Below are positions 34,403 through 43,826 of a DNA stretch of 59,281 nucleotides, in pieces; position 1 is the first letter of the stretch, and every line of letters begins with the position of its first letter. This DNA comes from Polyangiaceae bacterium. GTDB taxonomy: Bacteria > Myxococcota_A > Polyangia > Polyangiales > Polyangiaceae. The translations under genes were made by a program, and so were the position numbers. The stretch covers positions 1 to 59,281 of the forward strand of contig JAFGIS010000070.1 in NCBI GenBank assembly GCA_016929495.1, in the 5' to 3' direction. The notes beneath the pieces were generated by a model. That model did not search any database. It saw only the letters and a list, made by a program, of their open reading frames with translations, and had not been told where the DNA came from.

Positions 34403-36346
34403 GTGACTCGACTGCGAATTCTCGGACTGCGCCCGGTGAGTCTTGTCGCCTTGACCGCGATGCTCTGGCACAAGCCGGCCACGGCCATCATCGTCTACAA
34501 GGGCCAGATCGTCCCTGCCTGGCCGGATATCACGGGACCGGCTTTGGCACCTACGCCCGGAGGAAACCTGTCGTACGCACTGGGCACGGGCGTGTTCCCG
34601 CACCCAACGGGCACGGTCAAGGGCCTGGTCCTGCTGGTCGACTTCAGTGATCAGCCGGCAGACTTCACCGAACAGGAGATCAGCGACTGGCTCAATCTCG
34701 AGGGGTTCTCGCGGTTTGGGTGCAACGGTTCCGTACACGACTACTACTACGACATATCCAATGGCGTCGTGGACTTGCAGCACACGGTTCGCGCCTACTA
34801 CCGCGCCAAAAACACCAAGGCCTACTACGAAGCGGACACCGGCTACGCTCGTGCCGACGAGCTGCTCAAAGAGGTCATCGCTGCAGCCGATCCGGACGTG
34901 AACTTCGCCGACTACGACAATGACGAGGATGGCGAGACCGAATCGATCAGCATTCTCTATGCGGGGCCCATGGTGACGTGGGGTCAAGGCCTCTGGCCCC
35001 ATGCCGGTTGGCTCGGACAGAAGCACGATGGCGTGACGGTGAATCGATACCAGATGGCCAACATCGGGGACTCGTTCAGCCTGTACGTCTTCTCCCATGA
35101 GACAGGACACATGCTCTTCGGTTGGCCGGATCTCTACGGCTTCGGCGACTACTGTCTGATGGGCAACTACATGGACGCGACGAACCCCGTCCCCGTCAAC
35201 GACTTCTTTCGCGCCGACCAGGGCTGGATCCCACTGTCCGACATCACTGCAGAGACCAACGCCACCTTCGCCGCTGCCGTCGATGCAGGGGGCTATCGCT
35301 ACGTCAATCCGGCAAAACCCAGGGAGCTCTTCTTCTGGTCGAACGTCCAGAACACCGGCCGATGGAGCAATCTCGCGGGTAGCGGTCTGCTCATGCTCCA
35401 CTACGACGGCTCCATCGATGGGAACAACCCGCCCGACCCTCTCGAGCTCGCGGTGGTTCAAGCCGACGGCAAGAAGACGCTCGATCAGACGACGTGGCCC
35501 GACCCTGGCAGCGACGCCAAGGACTTTTTCCGGGCGGACAACAACGCGGAGTTCTCGTCGACCACTTCACCCAAGTCGAGCTGGAACGACGGTTCTGCCT
35601 CGGGACTCAGGGTCTACGCCATCAGTGCGACGGGCGCTGAGATGCAATTCAGCGTGGGCGACGGTTCCGCAGGCGGCAGTCCCAGCACCGGCGGCAGCTC
35701 GAACACGGGTGGAGGGGCGGGCACCGGCGGCGCCTCTGCGTCCGGAGGAACCGCAACGTCGGGAGGACGCGAGGCAACCGGCGGTCGTGGCCGCGCGGGA
35801 GACAGCTCGACGGGCGGTCAGAACACCGCAGGGGGCACGCGTGCCGGCGGCACCAGCAGCGGCGGCTCACCCACCGGCGGCAGCGCCACGGGCGGCGTGA
35901 GTGTCGGCGGGACAACGGGAAACGGCGGCGCGCTCACGGGGGGTGCCGCGAACACTGGCGGCGCCGTCGCCACCGGCGGCCAGGGAAGCGGCGGCAGCCC
36001 GGTCACCGCTTCGGGTGGCACGAACCTGGGTGCAGCGGCGGGCGTGTCCGGGACTCAGGCCGGCGGAGGCGGGACAGGTGGGCTCGGCACCGGTGCCTGG
36101 GCCAACTCCCAGGGTGGCGCATTCAACGCCACCGGTGGCGGCTCGACTGCCAACGGGGCCACGGCCACGGGAGTCAATGCCCAGCGCTCCAGCGCTGACG
36201 ACGGTGGCTGCAGCTGCAGCGTGCCGTATCGCTCCCCGCGTCCGGTCATGGACCTGCTGTTCTCGCTTGCAGGCCTGGCCGGGATCCTGCGACTCGCCAG
36301 CCGTCGCAGGCGCACAACGGGTTCGACGCCAACCGGAGTGTCCTGA
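34403..36346 (+). CDS. M6-family metalloprotease with MYXO-CTERM-like sorting tail
   Basis: 647 residues from GTG 34403 (AGGA 8 bases upstream), giving a signal peptide (VSLVALTAMLWHKPATA). The catalytic domain has GLVLLVDFSDQPADF, SVHDYYYDISNG and the zinc motif HETGHMLFGWPDLYG (HETGH at residues 232-236), typical of M6 (immune inhibitor A-like) secreted proteases. A long TGG/SGG linker follows. The C-terminus is GGCSCSVPYRSP, a hydrophobic helix (MDLLFSLAGLAGILRLA) and RRRR: the Cys-motif, helix and basic layout of MYXO-CTERM signals that are processed and surface anchored in myxobacteria. Predicted surface or secreted endopeptidase, perhaps used in predation. Confidence 0.88.
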   Translation: MTRLRILGLRPVSLVALTAMLWHKPATAIIVYKGQIVPAWPDITGPALAPTPGGNLSYALGTGVFPHPTGTVKGLVLLVDFSDQPADFTEQEISDWLNLEGFSRFGCNGSVHDYYYDISNGVVDLQHTVRAYYRAKNTKAYYEADTGYARADELLKEVIAAADPDVNFADYDNDEDGETESISILYAGPMVTWGQGLWPHAGWLGQKHDGVTVNRYQMANIGDSFSLYVFSHETGHMLFGWPDLYGFGDYCLMGNYMDATNPVPVNDFFRADQGWIPLSDITAETNATFAAAVDAGGYRYVNPAKPRELFFWSNVQNTGRWSNLAGSGLLMLHYDGSIDGNNPPDPLELAVVQADGKKTLDQTTWPDPGSDAKDFFRADNNAEFSSTTSPKSSWNDGSASGLRVYAISATGAEMQFSVGDGSAGGSPSTGGSSNTGGGAGTGGASASGGTATSGGREATGGRGRAGDSSTGGQNTAGGTRAGGTSSGGSPTGGSATGGVSVGGTTGNGGALTGGAANTGGAVATGGQGSGGSPVTASGGTNLGAAAGVSGTQAGGGGTGGLGTGAWANSQGGAFNATGGGSTANGATATGVNAQRSSADDGGCSCSVPYRSPRPVMDLLFSLAGLAGILRLASRRRRTTGSTPTGVS

Positions 36347-36459
36347 TCCGCTGCGGCTCGGCCTGGTAGCTGATGGGGATCAGCTGCCCGCGACGCCTCG
36401 GGTTCGCACGCCGAGCTGCGGGTCAGCCTGGAAGTCGGAACTTGCATCGAAACGCGGCG

Positions 36460-38337
36460 CTACTCTCCGAGCGCCAACCCGTCCCGACGCGGATCCGCGC
36501 AGCCCAGCCAGAACGCCTGGCCGCCTCGCCAGATGCGCTGGATGCCCTGCAGCCCGCTCGTCTGCGGTCCCAGGCTCACGATGTGCCCCTTGGCCTCGAG
36601 TCCGCGCACGAGCCGTTCGGAGACGCGGCCGGTTTCGAGCTCCGTCGGGCCGTTGCGCGACCCGAAGTTCGGCAAGGCAATGGCCGTCTGCAGATCCAGG
36701 CTCCAAGCCATCGTGGCCACGAGCACCTTGGTTACGTAGTTGATGATGGCGGAGCCACCGGGCGATCCCACGCTCAGAACGAGCTCGCCGCTGTCTCGCC
36801 GAAAGACGAGCAGCGGAGCCATGGAGGAGCGAGGACGCTTGTTGGCCTCGACGCGGTTGGCCACGGGCAGCCCGTGCTCGGTGGGCGTGAGCGAGAAGTC
36901 CGTCAGCTCGTTGTTGAGCAAGAAACCCCTCACCATGATCTGTGCCCCGAAACCGTGCTCGATCGTCGAGGTCATGGAGAGGGCATTCCCGTACGGGTCG
37001 ACGATGGAGACGTGCGACGTCGAGGGCAGCTCCGGAGTTCGACCGTCCCCGAGCGCCCCGGAGCCGGCTGGATTGCCGGGACTCGCGTGGCCCATGCTGC
37101 GCTCCCCGATGAGTTGCGCTCGCTTCGCGAGGTAGACAGGATCGAGCAGCGCGCGGGGACTGCCGCCAGGCAGAGGCACGAAGTCCGGATCGGCCACATA
37201 GCGGTCTCGATCCGCAAAGGCCAGTCTCTCGGCCTCGGTCACCCGATGCACGGCTTCGACGCTGAGCTCCAGTCCCCCGGACCTCCGTACGGGGCCCAGC
37301 GCCTGCAGGGGGCGTTGTTCGAGCATGCCGAGGATCTGGCCTATGGCGAGCGTTCCGGAGGACGGCGGCGGCGGGCCGCAGATCCGCCACAGCTGGCTGT
37401 CGACACAGAGCGCGTCCCTGCGCTTCGGCTGGTATCCTGCGAGGTCCGCTTCGGTGAGCAGCCCAGGATTGCGTGGGTGTCGGCGCACTTTGGCGACCAG
37501 GTCGCGTGCCACGGCGCCGCGATACAGCGCGGCGCTCCCGCGCTCGGCGATCTGGCGAAGAACCGTGGCGAACTCGGGGTTCTTGAGCAGGGTATGCGCG
37601 GTCTTGGCAGATCCCTCGGGCGTGTAGAAGTAGGCGCGGGCGTCCGGATCGTCCCGAAGAGAGCGCGCGTCGCTGGATCGCAGCAAGGTGGCCAGCCGCG
37701 CACTGATCGGAAAGCCCCGTTCGGCCAGTTCGATCGCAGGCTGGAACAACTGCTGCCACGGCACGCGCCCGTGCTCCCGGTGGCAGAGCTCGAGCATGCT
37801 GACCAGCCCCGGAACACCGACGGATCGGCCACCCACCACGGCGTCCATGAACGCCATCGGTCGGCCATGCTGCATGAACAGGTCGGCAGATGCGGCTCGC
37901 GGGGCCGTCTCCCGACCGTCGAAGACCTCGACGCGCCGGCCGTCGTAGTGCGTCAGGAACGCACCGCCGCCGATCCCGGAGGACTGGGGCTCGACCAGAT
38001 TGAGCACCATCTGCACGGCAATGGCCGCGTCGACGGCGCTCCCTCCCGCGCTGAGCACGTCATAGCCCGCCCGCGTCGCGAGCGGATGGGCCGCTGCCAC
38101 CATGAATCGCTTCGCCAGCCGACCGGGCTTTTCGGCGAACCCGCTGGGGCCCTCGGGCGCGGGACGGCCCTGCTCGGAGGCGGCGGGCACCGTCCGCTCG
38201 TTCGGCCCCGGTTCGGGTGCGGGCCGAGCGCGTGCGCAGCCCACGAGGACGAGACTGGCGAAAGCGAGGATCTTCCGAGACCGAATCGGGTGCAAGGCTC
38301 GAGAGGAGCGCCCGTCCGGGCGCCTGTCAACCGCCAC
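36460..38337 (-). CDS. ggt: Gamma-glutamyltranspeptidase, lipoprotein
   Basis: About 625 residues. GTG 38337, which overlaps the end of the DAHP synthase gene by 11 bases, and TTG 38295 are candidate starts; both precede a lipoprotein signal (ILAFASLVLVGCAR, lipobox LVGC). The gene shows the N-terminal nucleophile hydrolase layout: large-subunit motifs MVAAAHPLATRAGYDVL and EPQSSGIGGGAFL, then the autoprocessing site PSTSHVSIVD with the nucleophile Thr at about residue 440, then LLNNELTDFS and SVGSPGGSAIINY. It cleaves gamma-glutamyl bonds of glutathione and peptides in the periplasm. Residue 441 is Ser where E. coli has a second Thr; the Thr nucleophile itself is kept. Coupled translation with the upstream gene is likely. 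Confidence 0.9.
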   Translation of the reverse strand: MAVDRRPDGRSSRALHPIRSRKILAFASLVLVGCARARPAPEPGPNERTVPAASEQGRPAPEGPSGFAEKPGRLAKRFMVAAAHPLATRAGYDVLSAGGSAVDAAIAVQMVLNLVEPQSSGIGGGAFLTHYDGRRVEVFDGRETAPRAASADLFMQHGRPMAFMDAVVGGRSVGVPGLVSMLELCHREHGRVPWQQLFQPAIELAERGFPISARLATLLRSSDARSLRDDPDARAYFYTPEGSAKTAHTLLKNPEFATVLRQIAERGSAALYRGAVARDLVAKVRRHPRNPGLLTEADLAGYQPKRRDALCVDSQLWRICGPPPPSSGTLAIGQILGMLEQRPLQALGPVRRSGGLELSVEAVHRVTEAERLAFADRDRYVADPDFVPLPGGSPRALLDPVYLAKRAQLIGERSMGHASPGNPAGSGALGDGRTPELPSTSHVSIVDPYGNALSMTSTIEHGFGAQIMVRGFLLNNELTDFSLTPTEHGLPVANRVEANKRPRSSMAPLLVFRRDSGELVLSVGSPGGSAIINYVTKVLVATMAWSLDLQTAIALPNFGSRNGPTELETGRVSERLVRGLEAKGHIVSLGPQTSGLQGIQRIWRGGQAFWLGCADPRRDGLALGE

Positions 38338-39391
38338 GGCTCCGGATGCGCGCGGCCACCGCCTCGCCGAGCCGTTCGATGACTTCGACCGTGCGCTCCC
38401 AGCCCATGCACGGATCGGTGATGCTCTGGCCGTAGCAGAGCTGCTCGGAGCCCAGCTCCTGGCGTCCCTCGACGAGGAAGCTCTCGAGCATGACCCCGAA
38501 CACCTGGCCGTCGCCCTGGGCGATACGGTCAGCGATCTGGGCGGCCAGCGCGGCCTGGCGCACCGGGTCACGACCGCTGTTGGCGTGGCTGCAGTCGATC
38601 ATCAAGCGGGGGCGCAGGCCGGCCTGCTCGAGGCGACGCGCCGTCTCGGACACCTGCTCTGCAGAACAGTTCGGCCCGCTGCGGCCTCCCCGCAGGATGA
38701 CGTGACAGAGGGGATTGCCCTGGGTCGCGACGATGGCGGCCAGTCCCTGTTTGGTCACCGAGAGGAAATGGTGCGCAGAGAGTGCCGCGTGGATGGCGTC
38801 GACCGCGATCTGCACGTCACCGTCCGTTCCGTTCTTGAAACCCACGGGCATGCTGAGCCCGGAGGCGAGCTCGCGGTGTACCTGGCTTTCCGTGGTGCGC
38901 GCACCGATGGCACCCCAGCACACCAGATCCGCGATGAACTGCGGGCCGATGGGATCGAGGAACTCCGTCCCCGTGGGCAGGCCGAGCGAAACGACGTCTC
39001 GCAGAAAGCCGCGCGCCAGGCGCAAGCCTTTGTTGATCGCGAACTTCCCGTTCAGGTCCGGGTCGTTGATGAGCCCCTTCCAACCCACGGTCGTGCGCGG
39101 CTTTTCGACGTACGTGCGCATCACGACGAGCAGCTCTCCGTGCCACGCCGCAGCCATCGCCTTCAGACGCTCCGCGTACTCGAGGCCGGCCTCCGGGTCG
39201 TGGATCGAGCAGGGGCCGATGACGACCAAGAATCGCGGGTCAGCCCCCGTGAGGACGGCGCCTATCTCGTCACGGGACGTCGCGACGAGATGGGTCTGCT
39301 CGTCGTCGAGCGGCAGCTCCTCCATCAAGATGGCGGGTGGTATCAGCGGGCGAAGGCTTTCGATCCGAACGTCGTCAACGCGAGAGAACAT
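38327..39391 (-). CDS. aroF: 3-deoxy-7-phosphoheptulonate (DAHP) synthase, class I
   Basis: 354 residues from ATG 39391. First step of the shikimate pathway: phosphoenolpyruvate plus erythrose 4-phosphate to DAHP. AroF/G/H-type motifs are all present: VVIGPCSIHDP (metal Cys), MRTYVEKPRTTVGWKGLIND, GTEFLDPIGPQFIADLV, GARTTESQVHRELASGLSMP, VGFKNGTDGDVQIA, LRGGRSGPN, MIDCSHANSGRDP (metal His) and VFGVMLESFLVEG. Length matches the E. coli enzymes; which of the three feedback types it follows cannot be told. Its 3' end overlaps the gamma-glutamyltranspeptidase start, and the outer-membrane-like gene at 39454 lies just upstream on the same strand. Confidence 0.95.
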   Translation of the reverse strand: MFSRVDDVRIESLRPLIPPAILMEELPLDDEQTHLVATSRDEIGAVLTGADPRFLVVIGPCSIHDPEAGLEYAERLKAMAAAWHGELLVVMRTYVEKPRTTVGWKGLINDPDLNGKFAINKGLRLARGFLRDVVSLGLPTGTEFLDPIGPQFIADLVCWGAIGARTTESQVHRELASGLSMPVGFKNGTDGDVQIAVDAIHAALSAHHFLSVTKQGLAAIVATQGNPLCHVILRGGRSGPNCSAEQVSETARRLEQAGLRPRLMIDCSHANSGRDPVRQAALAAQIADRIAQGDGQVFGVMLESFLVEGRQELGSEQLCYGQSITDPCMGWERTVEVIERLGEAVAARIRSRGG

Positions 39392-39453
39392 CCCGGCAAG
39401 GGTAGTACCGTCGAGGCGACGGTCCAGCTGCAAAAAGGGACCGCCCGAGCCGC

Positions 39454-40803
39454 TCAGAACAGGCGCAGCAAGGGCATGCCGACGCTGAGGCCCAGGGATT
39501 CGGTTCGCGCGGAACCCGCGCCCACGGGCTCCTTCCAGGCGATGTAATTCACTTCCCAGAACAGTCGAGCCGAACCCCAGCGCAGCCACAGATTGTAGTA
39601 GGACCGTCCCTGTATCTGCGGGTAGAAAAAGGCCCCGCCGTTCAGGTTGTGCGCACGGGCGCCCAGGTCGAGGAAGATGGCTTCCAGGCCCTGGGGGAAG
39701 CTCGGAACGAAGCGCAGCTTGCCGGTGCTCTGGAACAGCAATGAGTGCATGCCGAGCAGCAGGTTGACGGTCAAGCGTCGGTCCAGCAGCGCAAACTGCT
39801 CCGTCCACAGGTAGAGCCCCTGGTCGGCGAAGGATCGCACGTGCAGCGGGGTTGCATTGAAGTAGACGATCCGCGTCGTCGCGCCGAGGGAGTAGCCTGC
39901 GTAGAGAGTCAGGAGGTTGGTGCCGGTGCGCAGTTGGGTCTGGGGATCCTCGAAGCGGTAGAGGTAGGGGCCGATCCCCGCGCCCACGAACCCCGCGCTG
40001 AGGACCGGCGGCAGGCGGGCGCCGAGGACCACTTCCTGTCCCCGGGCAGACAGATGTAGCGTGCCGGGATCCGGCCGAATGCGGAAGCGAAAGACCCCGG
40101 TGGGCTCGCTACGTGTTGCGATCCCTTCGGCTTCGACCGTGGCCCCGACATTGTCCCAATACGTGACGAGCTCCAGCGCCGCGGTGCGTCGGCCGTCCCG
40201 CGGCACGGACACCGGGCGGCAGGCGACCCAGAGCCACGAGTCGCCGGGGATCCGACCGCGCCTCACCCTCACGCCGTGGGGAGAACAGCTGACGTCCATG
40301 AGCACCGCGCCTCGGTGCTCGGCTCTTGGGGCGAATCGGACGACCAGCGTGCCAACCTGCTCGGCCCCGCCCCGGCGGATGCGCAGCCGCAGTTCGTGCG
40401 GTGGGCCCGACAGCAGCGCCACGGGCAGTTCGATGGTTCCTGTCCCAGTCGGGTCCACTTTCAGGGGGTGGGACACGCCGGCGTGCTCGACCGTGCCTTT
40501 CTGGACGCGTTCGGCCCGGATCGTCACGACAGCGCGAGGCAGGGAGAGCGCGCCTCCGACCCTGACCCACTCCAGGCTGCCTGGCTCGAGCGCGGCCGAA
40601 ACTCGCGGCGGCGGTGGTTGCACCCAAGTCAGTGAGTAGTCCGAGACGGCGAAGTCCGCCGGGCTGAACGCTGCGGACGACGACTCGGCCAGCACGGCCG
40701 GCGCCAGTCGACGCGGCAGCTCCGCCCCACACACCGCGTGGGTCCGGACGAGCCCGGTGAGCACGCTGAGCCCCCAGAGCAGCCGTCCGAGCGGCATTCT
40801 CAT
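39454..40803 (-). CDS. Exported hypothetical protein, possible outer-membrane barrel
   Basis: 449 residues from ATG 40803 (TTG 40815 is also open). Signal peptide RLLWGLSVLTGLVRTHAVCGA. The first half (residues ~70-260) is beta-rich with paired Cys (DVSCSPHGVR, LWVACRPVSV). The second half repeats aromatic/polar alternation (GPYLYRFEDPQTQLRTGTNL, LYAGYSLGATTRIVYFNAT, LYLWTEQFALLD), ending GLSVGMPLLRLF with a terminal Phe, as many outer-membrane barrels do. No named family recognised. Divergent from the NTT-HEAT-cNMP gene with only ~56 bases between, and followed by the DAHP synthase gene 62 bases on. Confidence 0.7.
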   Translation of the reverse strand: MRMPLGRLLWGLSVLTGLVRTHAVCGAELPRRLAPAVLAESSSAAFSPADFAVSDYSLTWVQPPPPRVSAALEPGSLEWVRVGGALSLPRAVVTIRAERVQKGTVEHAGVSHPLKVDPTGTGTIELPVALLSGPPHELRLRIRRGGAEQVGTLVVRFAPRAEHRGAVLMDVSCSPHGVRVRRGRIPGDSWLWVACRPVSVPRDGRRTAALELVTYWDNVGATVEAEGIATRSEPTGVFRFRIRPDPGTLHLSARGQEVVLGARLPPVLSAGFVGAGIGPYLYRFEDPQTQLRTGTNLLTLYAGYSLGATTRIVYFNATPLHVRSFADQGLYLWTEQFALLDRRLTVNLLLGMHSLLFQSTGKLRFVPSFPQGLEAIFLDLGARAHNLNGGAFFYPQIQGRSYYNLWLRWGSARLFWEVNYIAWKEPVGAGSARTESLGLSVGMPLLRLF

Positions 40804-40859
40804 GACCGACAGCAAATCGGCCGCATCGTATCACTCGGAGACTGATAGAAACGAGCTCA

Positions 40860-43745
40860 GTGGCAAGCCTGCGCGGATGGCTCGGAGTCCGGCCGGGTGA
40901 AGGCCGTCTGGTCGCGCTGGCCGCGACCACGATCCTGTGTGTCGTCGCGCTCAATGTAGTGACGATCGGGACCGCGACGGCGCTGGTGCTGGGCGCGTAT
41001 CCAGCGTCCGTCTTGCCACCGCTGTATGCGGTGGGGGCCGGCTTCAGCATCCTCGTGACGTTGGGGATCAGCAGTGCGGTCGGGCGCGTTGGACGCTGGG
41101 CCGAGACCGCTGGGGCCTTGTTCGTCTTCGGCGCTTCGCTCCTGGTGGTGCGGACCGTGCTCGGCGCCAAGGCCGAATGGGCGGTCCTGGTGCTGCACCC
41201 CTGGGGCCTGGTCGTCTCGAGCCTGTTGGTCGTTCAGACCTTCACCCTGGTCAACGACAGCTTCGACAGCGGACAAGCTCGGCGACTGTTCCCGCTCGTC
41301 GGGGCTGCGGGTAACCTCGGCGCGTTCGTGGGGGGCGCGGGACTGTTCCAGCTCGCGGGTGTCGTCGGTACGGCCAACCTACTGCTGGTGGCAGCGACTT
41401 TGGCTGTGGCCGCGGGCCTCGGCGCGCACGGTCTCCTCGGCGGGCGCAGCGACCCGCGAGCGATGACGCCCACCGCCCGGCTTTCCGGCACGATCCCCGC
41501 CAGCGGATGGCGACAACGGCTCCGGGAGCTGGGCGGTCTGCTCAACGATCGGCTGCTCGGGCGTCTGGTGCTGGTGGCCCTGGCCACCGGCATCGCATCC
41601 ACCGTGATCCGCTTCGGATTCGAGGTCGAGCTGAAACAGAGCTACGAGCCCGACCAGATCGCCGCCTTCATCGGGGGCTTCAACGTGGCCTGCAATGTGG
41701 GGGCGCTGCTGGTGCAGAGCCTGCTGGAGCGGCGATTGATCAGGCTGACCGGGTTCGTGGGCGGTCTGGTGAGCTTGCCCCTCGTCCTCGGTCTGGGCGC
41801 GGTGGCGTGGCTGTTCGCTGCGGGCATCTGGGTCATGGCAGCCGTTCGCGCCGTGGAGAACGTGGCGCGCTACTCAGTGGCCCGCACCGCCGACGAGCTG
41901 GTCGTGGTGCCGCTCTCGTCGGTACTGAAGCGCCGGACTCGGCTGCTGCTCGTGGGTCTGGTCCTTCCCGCAGCGACACTGCTGGCGTCGCTGCTCATCG
42001 CCTCGGTGGCCACGCTGCATCCGCGCGCGCTCGCCGTGGTGACGTTGGTGGCGGGGGCCCTGGGCGCGCTGGCGGCCTTGACGGCCACGGGTCCGTACCT
42101 CGAGCGATTGCGGGCAGCGTTGGCCAGCCACCGGTTGCGGGTGGATCCAGAGGGACGACTTGCGTCGCTTCTGGACGGGCGCACGCGGTCGCTCATCGAA
42201 GCAGGGCTCGGGTCAGCGTCCGAGGACGACGTCGCCTTCTCGCTGAACGTGACAGCCCAGGCCGGGCTCGCTCTCGAACGGTGCCGGGTCGAGGCCTTGT
42301 ACGCGCACGCCGATCCGCGCCTGCGTGGGGCGGCCGTGGCAGCCGCCGCAGCGTGCGGTGGTGCCGAGTGGGCTCCCGCGCTCCGCGAGCTGCTCGACCG
42401 AGAAGCGGATGCAAAAGTAGGAGCCGCGGCGATCCGGGTTCTGGCCCGTCTCGACCCCGACGGCGCGGCCGAGTCTCTGTCGCGGTGGGTCGAGGATCCA
42501 CGTGCGCCGCTGCGGCTGGCCGCGCTGGCCACGGTGCGCGGTGAGGCAGCCGTCCCAGTGCTGGTGCAGGCACTCGAGGATCGCGCACAGGCCGTTGCCG
42601 CCAGCGAGTCCCTGCTGCACTGTCCGAGCGGTGCCGTCGTCGCGGCCCTCGGTCCCCTCGTGCGCCAGGGCACGGGTGGGGCTGCCGCTGCCGCACGCGT
42701 GCTGGGACAGCTCGACGCCCCGACGGCCGCCGCCGAGCTGGTCGCTGCGCTCAGTGACACCGGCGGCTGCCAGCGACATCACCTGCTGCGTGCGCTCGGA
42801 CGACAGCGCGGCCGAGGGCGCGATCTTCGCCCCCACCGGCCCGCCCTCGAGCGCGAGCTATTGCGCGAGCTGCGGCGTATCGCCACCTGTCGCTTGCTGG
42901 CGGAGCAGCCCCTGCCGGCCGACCCGCGGGCGAACGCGGTCCTGCAGGCCGAGTGCCGCTTCCAGCGGGGGTTCGCCCAGGAGTCCCTGTTCAGCCTGCT
43001 GGCCCTTTCCCACGACCCGGCCGAAGTGCGTCGAGCTCAGCTCAACCTGTCCGAGAGCGACCGGCGAACGCGCTCGCTCAGTCTGGACCTGCTGCGCCAC
43101 GTGCTGCCCAAGCGGCGGGCTGCCTTGATCCTGCCGTACCTGGAGCAGGTCCCACTGGGCGAGTTGCTCGAGCGCGCGCGAGCCGACCTCGAGCTGACCT
43201 GTGACCTTGCCACCGACTACAAGACGATCCTACACGAAGCGTCCGAGCCGTGGCTGCGCTGGCTGGCTCTGGCGCTGCTCGGTGAGCGACCGCGCACGTC
43301 CGAGGAGGAACACATCATGCCTCTGCTCGAAGAGATGTACCTGCTGCGCAGAGTCGAGCTGTTCTCTCAGCTTGCCCCTGAACAGCTGCTGGTGATCGCG
43401 GAAATCAGCGAGGAGATCGAAGTGCCAGCCGCCACGGTGGTGTTCGAGCAGGGCGATCCCGGCGACGCGTTCTACGTGGTGCTGCGCGGCAAGCTCACGG
43501 TGAGACGAGGCGACCAAGTGCTCGCCACGCTCGAGGCGCGCGACTGTTTCGGGGAAACGGCGCTGCTCGACGGCGGGCTGCGCACGGCCACCGTCCGCGC
43601 CGAAACCGACTGCGAGCTCAGCGTGATCTCGAGCCAGGACTTCCACGACCTGCTCGAAATCCACCCCAGCATCGCCCGCGGGATGCTCGTGATCCTGGCC
43701 CAGCGCCTGGCGGCGGCATCGAAAGCGGAGGGCTCGGGGACGTGA
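40860..43745 (+). CDS. NTT-like transporter fused to HEAT repeats and cyclic-nucleotide-binding domain
   Basis: 961 residues from GTG 40860. Residues ~15-430 are polytopic with the feel of the ATP/ADP translocase (NTT) or MFS family: FTLVNDSFDSGQARRLFPLV and GAAGNLGAFVGGAGL correspond to the family's FD-x-RQ-x-KRLFP and GxGxxLGA motifs. Residues ~480-660 are degenerate HEAT repeats (AAVAAAAACGGAEWAPALRE, AAIRVLARLDPDGAAESL, LAALATVRGEAAVPVLVQAL). Residues ~815-955 are a cNMP domain: LFSQLAPEQLLVIAEIS, EQGDPGDAFYVVLRGKL and phosphate-binding cassette FGETALLDGGLRTATV with its Arg. This suggests membrane transport or sensing gated by a cyclic nucleotide. The substrate is unknown. Confidence 0.82.
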   Translation: MASLRGWLGVRPGEGRLVALAATTILCVVALNVVTIGTATALVLGAYPASVLPPLYAVGAGFSILVTLGISSAVGRVGRWAETAGALFVFGASLLVVRTVLGAKAEWAVLVLHPWGLVVSSLLVVQTFTLVNDSFDSGQARRLFPLVGAAGNLGAFVGGAGLFQLAGVVGTANLLLVAATLAVAAGLGAHGLLGGRSDPRAMTPTARLSGTIPASGWRQRLRELGGLLNDRLLGRLVLVALATGIASTVIRFGFEVELKQSYEPDQIAAFIGGFNVACNVGALLVQSLLERRLIRLTGFVGGLVSLPLVLGLGAVAWLFAAGIWVMAAVRAVENVARYSVARTADELVVVPLSSVLKRRTRLLLVGLVLPAATLLASLLIASVATLHPRALAVVTLVAGALGALAALTATGPYLERLRAALASHRLRVDPEGRLASLLDGRTRSLIEAGLGSASEDDVAFSLNVTAQAGLALERCRVEALYAHADPRLRGAAVAAAAACGGAEWAPALRELLDREADAKVGAAAIRVLARLDPDGAAESLSRWVEDPRAPLRLAALATVRGEAAVPVLVQALEDRAQAVAASESLLHCPSGAVVAALGPLVRQGTGGAAAAARVLGQLDAPTAAAELVAALSDTGGCQRHHLLRALGRQRGRGRDLRPHRPALERELLRELRRIATCRLLAEQPLPADPRANAVLQAECRFQRGFAQESLFSLLALSHDPAEVRRAQLNLSESDRRTRSLSLDLLRHVLPKRRAALILPYLEQVPLGELLERARADLELTCDLATDYKTILHEASEPWLRWLALALLGERPRTSEEEHIMPLLEEMYLLRRVELFSQLAPEQLLVIAEISEEIEVPAATVVFEQGDPGDAFYVVLRGKLTVRRGDQVLATLEARDCFGETALLDGGLRTATVRAETDCELSVISSQDFHDLLEIHPSIARGMLVILAQRLAAASKAEGSGT

Positions 43746-43826
43746 GCGGCGAATCGCCTCGACGACGCGTGGCTCGCCGCGAGACGCGGGGGTCGCACTG
43801 TGAAGCGCTGAGCGTGAGGTAGAATC

